In this document: piece by piece, positions 21,725-32,995 of the stretch
How the letters are laid out: every line of letters begins with the position of its first letter
Numbering within the stretch: position 1 is the first letter of the stretch
NCBI GenBank assembly: GCA_030512335.1
Contig: JAULSU010000007.1
Location: 1,612,001 to 1,676,000, forward strand
From: Immersiella caudata
Lineage: Eukaryota > Ascomycota > Sordariomycetes > Sordariales > Lasiosphaeriaceae
Direction of reading: 5' to 3'
Length of the DNA stretch: 64,000 nt
Program-made: the position numbers and the translations under genes
Notes under the pieces: model-generated
Seen by the model: only the letters and a program-made list of their open reading frames with translations
Database searches by the model: none
Told to the model about the DNA's origin: nothing

Positions 21725-23418
21725 CTACTCCGACACCTCCCTCCTCCTGAACTCGACCATCGGGCCCTCCTTCAAACTCGTAAAGGTATCCACCAGCTGA
21801 AACTCGCTCTCCCGATGCCGTCCCCACTCTGCCCCACGCCTCCCCTCGCCGGGGTCGACAATCCCTTGCGCCCGCCGCACATCATACAAAAACAAGACTC
21901 TCGCAAGCGTAATCGTCATCTCGATGTACGCCAATCCCTTGCCGATACACCCCCTAGGCCCAATCGAAAACGGACAGAACGCGCTCTGCGCCAGCGACAC
22001 GTTCTGTTCCGTGACGCCCGACTTCTCGCTGGCAATCCACCGCTCGGGGATGTACGCGAACGGATCGGGATAGTACGCTGCGTTGTGGTGGATGGTATAA
22101 TGTGGGGTGCCGACGACGATGCCGGCGGGGATAGACTCGCCGTCGACGGTCATACCCCCGGGGAGAACATCTCGGGGGAGGAGGCCGCCGACGGAGGGAG
22201 AGAGGCGCATGGCCTCGTCGATGCAGGCGCGGAGGTAGGTGCATGATGTGAGAAGGGGGCCTTGATGGATGTCCTCGACGTTGGAGAACTTTTTGCGGAT
22301 TTCTTCGGTGACTTGGGCCAGGGCGGAGGGGTTGCGGACGAGGTAGAAGACGGTGGCGGCCATGGCGGTGGAGGTGGTGTCGGAGCCGGCGATGATGAGG
22401 AGGTTGGATTCGCCCCAGAGTTCGGGTGTGGTAAAGCCCTGGCCGGTTTCGGGATCGCGGGCTTTGAGAAGGTGGTAGAAGAAGTCGCGGCGGTCCGTCT
22501 CGTCGCCGAGGGCGGTGCGCTCGGTGAGCTGGGCGCGGCTGTATGCCATGTACCGCGCGCGCCCGGCCGCGATCTTACGGAGGAGAATCTTGTCGAGACC
22601 AAGCTTGTCGATGATGGGCATGGTTCCGCACTGCATTTGGTTAGCTGAGTGACAAAAAGCTAGGGAACGAGGGGACTCGCGATAAGGTGTCTCTGGGCAG
22701 CGACGCCTACGAGGTCGACGGCGTAACGGTTGTCCGGCTTGTCCAGCATGTGGTAGGTTTTGCCAAAGCACAGGTCTCCGAGGATATCCATGGCCAGCCA
22801 GTTACACCAGTCGGCCATGTTCTTGGGGGTAGTCCATCCCTGCTTCTCGTCAATCACACGGCCCAAGTCGCCGATGACATCGCAAAACGTCCTGATGTTG
22901 GCAAGGATGTAACGCTCCACCTCTTTCACGGCGCTGTCCGAGAAGGCGTGCGACAGCACTCTGCGCTTCCGCGCGTGGACCTCCTTATCGCGGCTGTTGT
23001 GGGTGTTTGGCGCAGGATGCACAAAGGCGTCGTAGAACTCGGCCTTGCGCACGTTGGCTTTGAAGCCGTATATTTCCTTGAGAGCCGTGTTCGAGTTGAT
23101 CGAGAGAGAGTTGGGCCCGAAACGCACAAACTTGCCGTATTCCTCATGCAGGCGCCAGAACTCAAGGTGTCGGTCCCCTTTCCAGGCATAGTAGAGCATG
23201 TACGCATCGGTGAGTTTGGCCAGGACCGGCCCGGGATACTTCGCCAGGGGATGGAAGAACAATCGATAGACGACGAGACATGTTGCCTGTCGACGCCCTC
23301 ATCAGCACAAAGAGCAAGCAACCTTCAACGCTATCAGCAGGGCCTGACTTACATAGATAAGCCCCGCTATCCCTACTACGCCGAGCCAAAATGCTAAATG
23401 TGCGGCATGGAACTCCAT
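21725..23418 (-). CDS. Cytochrome P450 monooxygenase
   Basis: Three exons (23418..23353, 23286..22681, 22630..21725) give 525 aa. The N-terminus (AHLAFWLGVVGIAGLIY) is a membrane anchor, then the proline hinge HPLAKYPGP. The I-helix is AGSDTTS, the ExxR motif is EAMR, and the PERW region and the heme-binding loop FSIGPRGCIG are all present. It is a microsomal class II P450, needing P450 reductase. It looks like families that oxidise aromatic or terpenoid compounds, but substrate is unassigned. Intron 1 is GTAAGT-CGACAG. Intron 2 needs a GCGAGT donor (GC-AG) to join RHLI to CGTMPII, with a GCTAAC branch. No biosynthetic backbone gene lies nearby, so a secondary-metabolite cluster is not supported here. 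Confidence 0.88.
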
Positions 23419-24566
23419 GATGCTATTCCGGTTGCTTCGGGAGAAGACAATGGGCGGGGAGACGAGGGACCGAACAACCAGAGGACGAGGGCCGTTTTGA
23501 CATTTTAAAATACAGACACATGACGGCACAAGACCGGCTTTCAACCGTCGGCTCCGTCATCTCTCCCTTCAAAGGGGGCTCAGGTGGTCGACGCAGCACA
23601 GTGCCAACAAGCCTCGGCTTGCGCCGGCACAAGTCAAACGGCGCACAATGATGTTATTACTACCATTAAGCTTTGCTGGGGGCATGGCAGCAGGGCAGTC
23701 AGTAAAACAGCGCTGGGCTCAAACAGGAATGTCGACTGTCCAATGGATTCGGAAATACACGGTCCCAGCGTCTGAGGTTGTCAATTCCGCGATGCGCTCC
23801 CTGTAACGTACAGTGCGAGCTTGGAGGCGGCTGTGATACCGCTGTCCGCGCCGTCCGAGGCCATCCGTTCGTGAGTTAGCTGTGCCGAGTTTCACGGGGC
23901 AAGACCGAGACTGGATCTCGATGCTGACCGCTGCCTTCGGCGGGCAGTTGGTCAGGAAGCTTCGTGGGTGTTGAGCAGATCGGCTCGGCAGTGACCCCGG
24001 TTGTGTTCAACGCCGAGAATTTACAGGCAGACCCGACCTGTCCTGAATCCTGCCCAATCCTTTGTCTCTTGAGTTCCCTGTGCTCTTATCGCTAGAAGTC
24101 GTCAATGTGGCTACAAAGGAGGAAGGGACTCGAGGGGAGACGCGCTGGCAGGAGCGAATGGCAGGGCAGGTAATTTGATGACAATCTCGAAGTTTCCAGC
24201 TCGGCTTAAGAGCTGGCTTTGGAGCTAGCTCCGGCGCATTTGGAGACCCAATTGACCCCCGAGCTTCCCGATCGTGGATCGGCGGCTCTGAAGCTGGTTC
24301 GGAGCTCGCAGAGTCGGCAATGCAGGGGAGCGCAGCCAAGCACGTGTGGGGAACACCCCGCAATGGGCCGAGCCCCACTTTCAGGCAAAGCCACTGCAAG
24401 GTTGAAAGGCTAGGAGGCTGGAAAAAAAACGCCCAGATACCACGACGCGGAATCTGCCAGCCTCCAGTCGCGTTCCCAACAGCGCTCCGGATCGGCCCAG
24501 TCGACGCCCCGCGACAACCGAACAACTCGATGTAGGACGACGAGCAGTCTGAAGTGTACGATAAAG
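23419..24566. other. Intergenic region between P450 and nucleoporin genes
   Basis: 1148 bp between divergent genes. No coding signal. Several GAGCT-rich short repeats occur around 24190-24310. Confidence 0.45.
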
Positions 24567-26742
24567 ATGACGGTTTGCAAGTTCTGGCAGGGTGGATTCT
24601 GCCGCAATGGAAGTACGCTCAACCCCCGCCGCACGTCGTCGCTTCCTTTGCTCCCCCAATCCCAATGCCGAATCACCACCGCCAATGAGCTTGACGCTGA
24701 TCGCGCAATTGGCTCCTGCCGCTCCGATTCGCTTTTAGCACCTTTTATTTGTTTTGACATCTCCATGCGCCCTCCTCTTTACGACCCCGTTGCTGACTGG
24801 TGGGGAACAACTTTAGGAGATTGCCGCTTCGAACATCCTCCAAAAAACCAGCCGCAAAGCTCCAACCGCTTCGGCGCGCTGGCCGGGTCGTCAAACATGA
24901 GCAGCGGCCGACAAGAAGGTAAACTACACCGCTGTTCAGAATGCTTTCTTTGACTTGCTGACGCCGTGATCTCGATCAGAATTGCCCTACGGGCTGAGCG
25001 CCGAAGTCATCCAAAGAGATCTCACGAACGAGCTGCCACCATGGATTTTGTCTTGCTACGGGCCCGGAAAGGACGCACCCGAGCAACTATTCGGAGGACC
25101 CGACCGAGAACAAAGCTTTGAGGAAGTCCGACTCCACTACCTCAAAGGCATGGCGGCTGGAAATCCAAATGGCGCCCTTACGGACATACAAAATATGTAC
25201 CAGAGCGCGCAGCAACAGATACAAAATGTCGTGGCGAATTTGAACCAGGCGATGCAGTTCGTCGTGGACGCGGGCAACAAGCATCCGAATCGCCTCGATA
25301 TTATCCGAGCGAGCGTACCGGAAGGCGGGCCGAAGGGCGTATTCTCAAAAAGTAGCAGCGCGCCAACGAGCAACCCATTCGGAGCTCCTGCAGGAGGAGG
25401 CGGTGCGTTTGGGCAACCGTCAGCGCTGGGTCAAAAGCCCAGTCCGTTTGGTACCCCGGCCTTCGGGCAGCCCTCCACGCCGGCAGCGACCCCTCCGTTT
25501 GGGCAGCCGGCGACAACGTCGGCCTTTGGGACAACCACAACAACATCTGCATTCGGTCAACCAGCAACAACGTCAGCGTTTGGACAGCCGGCGACTACGT
25601 CCGCCTTTGGGCAGCCGTCGACTTTAGGGGGGGCATCTGCGTTTGGCCAGCCCTCTCAGCCTTCCAGCGCTTTTGGCCAGACAAGTGCAGCTGGTGCGAA
25701 ACCGAATCCATTTGGCACGCCGGCCTTCGGGCAACCCGCACAACCATCGAGTGGATCGACTTTCGGCCAGCCATCACAACCCGGCAGTGGATCAGCTTTC
25801 GGGCAGCCTGCGCCCTTGGGCCAGAAGCCCAGCCCGTTCGGCGCCCCGGCTGGCCCCAGCCCATTCGCAGCATCCGCAGCGCAGCCGGCTGCGAACCCAT
25901 TTGGACAACCGGCCCAATCCACCCCGAGCCCGTTCGGGCGACCTGCTACTACTGCCGCTCCAGCAACTACCAATGCTTTCGGTCAACCACCGCCAGCAGC
26001 GAGCAGCCCATTTGGAGCACCTGCTGCCTCTACACCAGCAGGATTTGGGACATCGGCGGCTCCGGCAACGTCAGTACCGGCGAGCAGCCCCTTTGGCGCA
26101 AATACTCCTTCGGTGTCACCGTTTGGAGCGCTACCCGATTCTGCCCCGACCCCGCCGGCGAACCCCTTTGGACAACCGGCAACTGCCGCTTCCGCGCCAG
26201 CCCCGGCAGCGAACCCTTTTGGCCAGCCGGCACTTGCTGCTTCCAATCCGTTTGGCGCTCCGACGGCAGCCCAGCCGGCCGCGAAATCTGCATTCAGCGG
26301 TAGCGGCGGAGGGGCTTTTGGCGGCGGATTTGGAGCCACAACTCCCGCCGCGCCGGCAACGAAGCCTCCAGGAGCACCGGGTCAAGGGCCCTATGCGCCA
26401 GACGCGACGCGCCAGCACCCCGACATATCGGCATACAGCTCCAAAGGTCCTGACAACCAGCTACGCATGTTCAAGGGCAGGCCAGTCACCTATCAAACTC
26501 TCGGTAAGGACGGGAAGAAGCTGGTGCCTGTGATCCGAAACCCCGACAACAGCGTAGCAAAGATCTGGTTCCCAGACGGTCCGCCGGCCTACACCCCCGA
26601 TACCGAGGCAGCGGATCCTAGCGCGTACAACGACCCGATGGTACAGCAGCGGTGGAAGACGTTTATGGAAACGGGAATGTTTGAGGGCGGGCTGATGCCC
26701 GAGGTTCCGCCAAAACGGGAGTTCTGCGCTTGGGATTTCTGA
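24567..26742 (+). CDS. C3H zinc-finger FG-repeat nucleoporin (AMO1/NUP42-like)
   Basis: Three exons (24567..24612, 24817..24918, 24980..26742) give 636 aa. The first two exons encode a CCCH finger, VCKFWQGGFCRNGRDCRFEH (C-X7-C-X5-C-X3-H), which only appears once intron 1 (204 bp) is removed. A short helical region follows (PEQLFGGPDREQSFEEVRLH, IQNMYQSAQQQIQN). Then come more than 25 FG motifs, mostly PFG and AFGQP (residues about 130-530). The conserved C-terminal segment is KTFMETGMFEGGLMPEVPP. This order matches fungal AMO1/NUP42 nucleoporins of the cytoplasmic face of the nuclear pore, involved in mRNA export with Dbp5/Gle1. It is intact. FG copy number is likely to vary between strains. 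Confidence 0.88.
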
Positions 26743-26958
26743 AGAGCAGGAGATGTGTACATCATATGCATTACTGGCGTTGGGTTCAGGAAGACACATC
26801 ATTCATTGGTGTTAGAAAGGATTTGGAGACATGTTGAGCTGTTTGCAGGAGGCTACGATGGCCATCTAGACGTGGTTTATCAGGAATCAAAGCGATCCGC
26901 TATCGGGCTACAAAGTTATGGTGGGTGTTGAGGCGAGCGAATTGGGCCAAATCATAGC

Positions 26959-28962
26959 TTACCCGGGCAGCCCGCCCCTAGCCATCTTCCTCGCGCGCTG
27001 GTCTCGCCGGTTGTGATTCGCCCTACTGGCCTTGTTGGCCTCCTTCTTCCTCCTTGCCTGCTCCGAATCAGGCGGGGTCGGGGCACCTCCTCGGCCACCG
27101 CCCCTTCCACCCCGACCACGACCACGTCCGCCTCCTCGTCCCCCTCCCCGAGGCGGGCCGCCCGCACCAGATCCTGAACCAACACCATCACTCTCCTCAT
27201 CCCCATCCTCGCCCGCAATACCAGCACGCCACGCCGTTGACTCGATTGCCGTCTGCGCTCCCGTCCACTCCCCGTATCTCACCTGTAGTCTCTTCCTCAA
27301 CCGCTCATCGCGCGCCAGTATTACTGCCCACCCCTCAATCTGCTCATCTGTCATTCCCGTCTCATCGCGGAGCCTGGCACGGTCTAGATTCTTGCGCATA
27401 GCAGCATCCCGTTCAAACAGCTTCGGCATCGCAGTCCACACGCGGAACAACGCAGCCTCGATGCCCTCCGCAAGAGCCTGATCGTCCTCACCACCCGCGG
27501 CGTCAACAGTGCCGCCGACGTCGGCGGCATCGTAGGTATCGTCACGCTCGTCGTCATCGGAATCGAAGGCGGCGAGGGCGGAGAGGATGGCGGCCTTGTC
27601 GGGGGCTGCAGCGCGGTCGGCGAGCAGGGCGTCGGCGTCGAGGTTGCGTTTGCCGAGTTGGAGACGGGTGGTGTCGACTGCGAGGCGGTCGAGCTCGTCG
27701 TCGTCAAAGATGTTGTGACGAATGGGAACGGACGTGGTTGGGCCCAGAGGGGGGGTTGAACGTGGGGCGAGATTGCGATGGGGGGTTGTTTGGGAGAGCT
27801 GCTCGGTGCGGTCGGCGGATTGGAGGTGGGCTGGGAGGGAGCCTTCAAGGAGGTGGGAGATGACTTGTTCGGTGTCGTCGGTGTATTCGTCGAAGAGCTT
27901 CGAGATGAAGCCGGAGCCGAGCTCGGGGAAGAGGTCTTGAATTTGGGAGATTTGGCTCATGCGATGGATGTGGATTTCTTGCTGGATTTGGGCTTCGTCG
28001 TGCTCTGCAAGGCCTTTGCCTTTGTCGATCTTGCGCTTGACTAGTCGTTTGGGCTTGGGCATGCCGGCGCCAAGCTTACGAAAGGTGGCGAGCTCGGCGA
28101 GGATCGACTTGGTGCGGGTCGAGGTGTTGCCAGAGTCCTCCAGCTTTCGTTGGATTTGCTGGAGGATGGGGGTAGATGTCACCAGCTCCGCGACTAAGGA
28201 GTCGTTGACGTTCAAAGGTCCAGCTTTGTGTGCAGCGCCAGCGTTCTTCAGGGAGTAGAGCACGTCCGTCAGCGCTGATGTTTTCTGGCCTTCCACAAGT
28301 CCTACCAGACAAAGGTAGTTCGTTAAAATGATGACCTTCCTAAGCGGCGGGTTCATGATTTTGAAGCAGCTTATGAGCCCATCCAAGAAGTCATCACCCG
28401 CGAGGAAGAACCCCGCGACTGAAGGCGAGGCATGGATGAGGTCCCCAACCCGGTCCAGTTTCTCTTCGATGGCGCGAAGATCGCCCCCTTGGATACCGGC
28501 ATCGAGGTTCTTGACAAGAAACTTCTTTAGTCCAGCTAATGACGCGTCCAACTGAATTTGCGCTGAGCTCGAGAGCTGAGATAGGGGAGCCTCAGCCTTC
28601 TTGCCATACACGCGGCTGAAGTCGGCGAGAAACTCCCATTCTACCAACCCACTGGGTGGTGATGTTGACCGAAGAAGTTGCGCAATTAGAAGAAACACAT
28701 CTTTCAAAAGTCGCTTTGCGGATTGTGATGGACCGAGTATGCCAACACCTCCTAAGGCCGTTTCTCTGATGAAAGATGTGAGGAAGGTCGAGAGGCTCTC
28801 ATCTTTCGTGGAGATGCTGTTGAAATCATTTTGGGGAAGAGACAAATGGCTGTCGATAAGCGCAAGCCATGAATCCAAGCATTCAACCCATTCGTCGGGG
28901 AGAAGTTGCTCTCTCCAGCTTGCAAGTGGGAAGAGCGCGAACGCGGGGAGCTTGAAGGCCAT
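26959..28962 (-). CDS. CUE-domain protein, Cue3/ASCC2-like
   Basis: A single exon of 667 aa. I chose the ATG at 28962 (MAFKLPAFALFPLASWREQL), since the upstream in-frame extension is hydrophobic and low-quality. The long helical N-terminal region is followed by a CUE ubiquitin-binding domain (QISQIQDLFPELGSGFISKL, then VISHLLEGSLP) at about residues 390-430. After this come a HNIFDDDELDRL motif typical of the ASCC2/Cue3 group, an acidic stretch, and an Arg/Gly-rich (RGG) and basic tail. In yeast, Cue3 is part of the RQT complex (with Slh1 and Rqt4) that splits collided ribosomes in ribosome quality control. It is divergent from the ribosomal gene uS10. Confidence 0.85.
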   Translation of the reverse strand: MAFKLPAFALFPLASWREQLLPDEWVECLDSWLALIDSHLSLPQNDFNSISTKDESLSTFLTSFIRETALGGVGILGPSQSAKRLLKDVFLLIAQLLRSTSPPSGLVEWEFLADFSRVYGKKAEAPLSQLSSSAQIQLDASLAGLKKFLVKNLDAGIQGGDLRAIEEKLDRVGDLIHASPSVAGFFLAGDDFLDGLISCFKIMNPPLRKVIILTNYLCLVGLVEGQKTSALTDVLYSLKNAGAAHKAGPLNVNDSLVAELVTSTPILQQIQRKLEDSGNTSTRTKSILAELATFRKLGAGMPKPKRLVKRKIDKGKGLAEHDEAQIQQEIHIHRMSQISQIQDLFPELGSGFISKLFDEYTDDTEQVISHLLEGSLPAHLQSADRTEQLSQTTPHRNLAPRSTPPLGPTTSVPIRHNIFDDDELDRLAVDTTRLQLGKRNLDADALLADRAAAPDKAAILSALAAFDSDDDERDDTYDAADVGGTVDAAGGEDDQALAEGIEAALFRVWTAMPKLFERDAAMRKNLDRARLRDETGMTDEQIEGWAVILARDERLRKRLQVRYGEWTGAQTAIESTAWRAGIAGEDGDEESDGVGSGSGAGGPPRGGGRGGGRGRGRGGRGGGRGGAPTPPDSEQARRKKEANKASRANHNRRDQRARKMARGGLPG

Positions 28963-29491
28963 GTCGAGACAAGTGAGCGCCAAGACCTGGAAGCTGAAGC
29001 TTGTGACCAGGGAGCAGCCAATGTCGATATCAAGGTGAATATAAAAGTGATGCACAAAGCAGAACCGCCTAGGACGACAATGAAAAAGAAAGCGACAGAA
29101 AACGAATGCCCGTCTGACCAGAAGCACTACTTAAAACTGCCGCAAGCCGTACACAGAGTCGCAAATGCCCCTCCAAACTGCCCCTCGCCTCGCCGGGTGC
29201 GTCACCAAACTCAACCCCTGTCCCCCACCAGCCACATCTTATCTCATCGCGGCGCACGCGCCACGCCGCGGGGCTAGATTCTGCCCTGGCCTAACCCACA
29301 CAATTGTACACCGCCTGGGCAAAAATCCAAAAAGTTCCCAGTCCCACATTCGCAATCGCATCTCCGACCCAGCAACAAAATCACCAATTCTCGCCTTCAT
29401 CACTTTGCCGAATTCTCAATTCGAGTCGTGAGGGCATCTCTGCAGTCAATCCGGAACCTTTTTTTCCATCACCCCACACCAAACCGTCAAG
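28963..29491. promoter_or_regulatory. Divergent promoter region of Cue3-like and uS10 genes
   Basis: 529 bp between two outward-facing starts. It contains pyrimidine-rich stretches before the uS10 ATG (CCGGAACCTTTTTTTCCATC), typical of fungal ribosomal-protein leaders. Confidence 0.5.
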
Positions 29492-29960
29492 ATGTCGTAC
29501 AACAAGGCCGAGAAGGACTTTGGCGAGGCCCCCGTACGTTTCGCGCGCCCGCATCCGCGACTATCCTGTGAACATCGAAGCTGACATCCCTCATAGAAGG
29601 TCCACAAGATCCGCATCACCCTCACCTCCCGCAAGGTCGCCTCGCTCGAGAAGGTCTGCACCGAGCTCATTGAGCGCGCCAAGTCCAAGGACCTCCGCGC
29701 CAAGGGCCCCGTCCGCCTTCCCACCAAGACCCTCAAGATCACCGTACGTGCTGCGCGCAAGACTTTCACGAGAGGCAAAGCTAACGCTGTTCCCATAGAC
29801 CCGCAAGACCCCCTGCGGTGAGGGTTCCAAGACCTGGGACTGCTACGAGATGCGCATCCACAAGCGCCTGATCGACCTGACTGCCCCGACTGAGATCGTC
29901 AAGCAGATCATCATCAACATCGAGGCTGGTGTCGAGGTGGAGGTTACTATTGCTGCTTAA
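29492..29960 (+). CDS. rps20: 40S ribosomal protein uS10 (S20)
   Basis: Three exons (29492..29533, 29597..29743, 29799..29960) give 116 aa beginning MSYNKAEKDFGEAP. Landmarks are KVHKIRITLTSRKVASLEKV, GPVRLPTKTLKITTRKTPCG and EMRIHKRLIDL, the conserved uS10 sequence. The product is a component of the small ribosomal subunit head. Introns of 63 and 55 bp carry GTACGT donors and CATAG acceptors, and lie after codons 14 and 63. Codon use is strongly biased to C/G-ending codons, as expected for a highly expressed gene. The convergent neighbour ends only 198 bp downstream. Confidence 0.97.
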
Positions 29961-30158
29961 GAGAAGAGAGCTGGAAAGACCAGCAAAATGGGCAATCGGG
30001 GCAATCAGCTTGGCGGACCAAGCATGTAGCACGTGTGCTCTGGACAAGAAATACAGCGAGGCCCCGTACCAAAACGTCGACGAATGCGTGATGATGCGGG
30101 TGGATAATGTGATGTGATATACGACATTGAGGCATCACCGACGTTGCGCTATCCAAGG

Positions 30159-31631
30159 CTACCTAAACACACCGAGCTGCCGCACCTGGTCCTCTCGATG
30201 CCCCACCCGCTCCGTTATATCTGGCGAATCGCGGGGGTAGCCCATTATATCCTTGAGTCGTTGCTCGGCGGCCGCGTAAACCTGCGGCGAGATATAAGTG
30301 CCTTTGAGCCACCGCTGTCCGTCGGTCGCTGCGAACTGCCGCCTCCCGTGCAGCAGCCTGGTGTTGTCGAAGATGACGCACTCGCCCGGCTGAAGTTTTA
30401 CCTCTAGCACGTTCTCAGGCGCTTCAATGCTGCGTTGGAAAGCTTGCGCTGCTTTGTGCCAAACTTCCATAGAGTAATGGAAGCGTTCTCTCTTTGTGTA
30501 CCAACTGGGCTGTTTTTGCACCCCGAAAAAGCCTTGGAACGGTGGAGCCCAGTGCGTTTGGGAAACCAGGCCACCTTGATCACGAATGGTGGGCAAGTAT
30601 GCCCAATAGTGATGGCCCCCCTTGTCGTAGTGGAACGGGACATTAAGCTTGACCAGGTGTTGGTAGTTGTATGGTTGATTCAGCTTCAAGTCATAGGCGG
30701 CACGAATTCCGTCGCTAAAGAGCGACTCGCCCCCTTCGCAGTTGTTTTCGAGACAGTGCAAGAGCTGCAGTTTCGGGATTGGTTCGTGGTACATCAAATC
30801 CTGGTGAAGGCCGAGAAACTTGCTCGTATAGGCCACGTTCTCAGCCCGCGGCTTAGATCGAACATCCCAGGTGTGACCGTAGAACGTGTGCTGCAGCATG
30901 CCGATGCGGTTGGCAATCTTCTCCACCTCCGTCTCGGACCTGGGAACGTTCTTCACAAAGATGAGGCCAGTCTCCGCGAGCTTCTCAAACGCTGCATAGT
31001 AGGCGTCGTCGTTGTTGAGCCAGTTGTCGTATGAGACTACGCACTTGTCCATTATCGACTTGTACTTTGCTTGGTTCCATAGCGTGGGAGTGACTGACAC
31101 GCCTGACAAATCCCGGCGCCCCGAATACAATGTCATGAGCTGCCCGGCCGAGTATCTTGACGTGTGGTTTCCCTCGCCACCAGCCATGATATCGTTTTCC
31201 CACTCGACGACGACCGCGCCGTCACTGGACATCTCGATATGCGAAATCTTGGGCTTGTTCGGGAGCTCGGTCGTCGCGAAGTTTTTCTGGCCTGAATCAG
31301 GGTCGACGCATTGCGAACAAGTGCAACAGTCGCGTAGCCAAAGCGGAGAAACCACGATGGAGCCCTTCCCATCTTGGATTGGGAGGGCCACCCCTTTTTG
31401 CCAGACCTTCACGGACGACTGGGGCCTGGTGTCCTCCGGCACCGCCGCTTCTGAGGTCTCGCTGCTGAGGTGTCGGCGCGCCAAACTTGTGGCTACAGGC
31501 AGCACTGGTCGGAGGTGGAGCGCAGGGCGTTGAGCCGAGTGGGAGAGGAAGCGCAGGCCCAGCGCTGGCGAGGTAGAGGGCGCGAGGCGCGCACCGAGGA
31601 GCCCCGCGACGGGGATTCGGGATGGGGACAT
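30159..31631 (-). CDS. Gamma-butyrobetaine dioxygenase-like Fe(II)/2-oxoglutarate oxygenase
   Basis: A single exon of 490 aa with an Arg/Ser-rich, acid-poor start (about 60 residues) that fits a mitochondrial targeting peptide. Residues about 75-160 form the GBBH-like N-terminal zinc domain (WLRDCCTCSQCVDPDSGQK). The rest is a TauD/TfdA oxygenase with the iron facial triad HQD (in LGLHQDLMYHEP) and a distal His in TRLLHGRRQF, plus the C-terminal RWLKGTYI segment with the 2-oxoglutarate-binding Arg. This architecture is shared by gamma-butyrobetaine dioxygenase and trimethyllysine dioxygenase of carnitine synthesis. Sequence alone does not separate the two firmly, though BBOX is favoured. It is intact. 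Confidence 0.87.
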   Translation of the reverse strand: MSPSRIPVAGLLGARLAPSTSPALGLRFLSHSAQRPALHLRPVLPVATSLARRHLSSETSEAAVPEDTRPQSSVKVWQKGVALPIQDGKGSIVVSPLWLRDCCTCSQCVDPDSGQKNFATTELPNKPKISHIEMSSDGAVVVEWENDIMAGGEGNHTSRYSAGQLMTLYSGRRDLSGVSVTPTLWNQAKYKSIMDKCVVSYDNWLNNDDAYYAAFEKLAETGLIFVKNVPRSETEVEKIANRIGMLQHTFYGHTWDVRSKPRAENVAYTSKFLGLHQDLMYHEPIPKLQLLHCLENNCEGGESLFSDGIRAAYDLKLNQPYNYQHLVKLNVPFHYDKGGHHYWAYLPTIRDQGGLVSQTHWAPPFQGFFGVQKQPSWYTKRERFHYSMEVWHKAAQAFQRSIEAPENVLEVKLQPGECVIFDNTRLLHGRRQFAATDGQRWLKGTYISPQVYAAAEQRLKDIMGYPRDSPDITERVGHREDQVRQLGVFR

Positions 31632-32267
31632 CGTCAGGAGGCGGGGACGGAATGTCGAAGGGAAGAGTGTGAGGAGTAACTGCTGCTATCGCGGCATTCT
31701 CAATATGGTCTGATGTCAAGCAAGGAGGGGTCCGAACCGTGGACGAAGGGAAGGGGGTGTCTTGGCACGGGCCCAGGAACATGTGGATCTCGGCTTGCGC
31801 CGTGTGCCATGTGACGGAATGGCTTGACGCCTCGGCATGGGAGTGGGGTCAGCAGAACCAGGAACCAGAACCATGACAGCATCTTTGTTCCAACGTCAGA
31901 CTACAGAGTCGGGCGCCCCAGCAAAATAAGACGTGTATGGTGCCGACTGCGTTCAGGTACTCGCAGCAAGTGGGTTGGACATGGGGAACGCTCATCTGAG
32001 CCGCAATCTGCGAGTCCGTTGAGAAAGCAATCAGGCTTTGGGCTTACTCGCTGAGAACGCCAAGATAGTCTGCGGATAGGAAGATACATGCCCCCATTTG
32101 CGCTAACCGCGACGAAACGGAACAGAGCCCGTCTCGTCGCGTTTGATCCAACAACACACTTTAAGGACACCAGCTTCACCTCAAGACAACCAACCCTAGC
32201 ACCCAAAGGACCACAACTATTCCCCCAGCAATACCCAGATCAATTATTCCTCTTCAGCGAAAGCAAA
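31632..32267. other. Intergenic region, no gene seen
   Basis: 636 bp upstream of the dioxygenase gene. No coding signal or repeat recognised. Confidence 0.4.
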
Positions 32268-32628
32268 TCACCCCGTCCAAGTGATTGGCCGAGGAGCCGG
32301 AATCACCTCATCAAGCCTCAAGCTACACTCCGTCTCGAACAACGGATCACTCTCGATCTCTGCTAGCGAAACAACCGCCGCGAACCCCCTACCGTGTTTC
32401 GTTCAGCATCCAGACGAAAAGGGCTCCGCCATCAACCCATCAGAGAGCTTTGGGGCGTAAGACTCACCCTAGCATGCGATACTCGTAGAAAATGTTCCCT
32501 CCTGTCGCGGTGATGAGATCCCTGGCTTTTTGTGTCGCTTCTTCACCAGCGCAGAAGACGATGATGGACTCTGCGAAGATGCCTGGGAGGAAGAGGGCCA
32601 GCAGGGAGACGGCGCTTGGGGGTCTCAT
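32268..32628 (-). CDS. Small secreted peptidase-inhibitor I9-like protein
   Basis: Two exons (32628..32468, 32388..32268) give 93 aa. The first ends at a GTGAGT donor, and the acceptor is CACGGTAG. MRPPSAVSLLALFLPGIFA is a signal peptide. The mature part ESIIVFCAGEEATQKARDLI, then TGGNIFYEYRMLGGFAAVVS and LAEIESDP, follows the pattern of inhibitor I9 / subtilisin propeptide domains: a beta strand, a helix, G-G-x-I, a Y-x-x-x-x-GF core. Family members (yeast Pbi2, Pleurotus POIA1) inhibit subtilisin-type proteases. Unlike those, this one appears exported. An in-frame ATG 42 bp upstream exists but spoils the signal peptide. No protease gene is adjacent. Confidence 0.68.
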
Positions 32629-32995
32629 GTTGTTGGGTGTCGTTCTTTGCTTCATGAGCGGTGGCAACAAGATGATGAAATGAGATCAAGTCCACCACAT
32701 GTTCAGGATTGAGCAGCAATATATCAGGGCTGCGGGGAGGCCGTCTAATCACGCTTGTGTTGCAGTGTGGACGGGGAATTTAGCCGTCGTCAAAACCAGG
32801 TTGCTATAGGACCCCAAGGCATGGCGTGCTGTGTCGCGAGCTATTAATGTTCCGGAGCATTGACGTCCGAACAGAACCTCAGACCTCAACTCATATTCGT
32901 TGCCTTCTTGTCATTACATTACATGCTATTGTATGCGTGCGCCTTATGACATGACGGGCACTGTTGTCCAAAATAGGTAACTAGATTCAACGCGT
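32629..32995. other. Intergenic region upstream of the I9-like gene
   Basis: 367 bp, including the likely promoter of the I9-like gene (TATATTGC near 32720 on the minus strand). Nothing else seen. Confidence 0.4.

Noticed and set aside
21725..23418. Secondary-metabolite gene cluster around the P450
   Set aside because: No polyketide synthase, NRPS or terpene synthase is present. The wax-synthase-like gene is about 38 kb away and broken.
25643..26533. Long alternative frame (296 codons) within the nucleoporin gene
   Set aside because: It is an out-of-frame reading of the FG repeats, rich in Arg/Pro/Leu, with no independent evidence.
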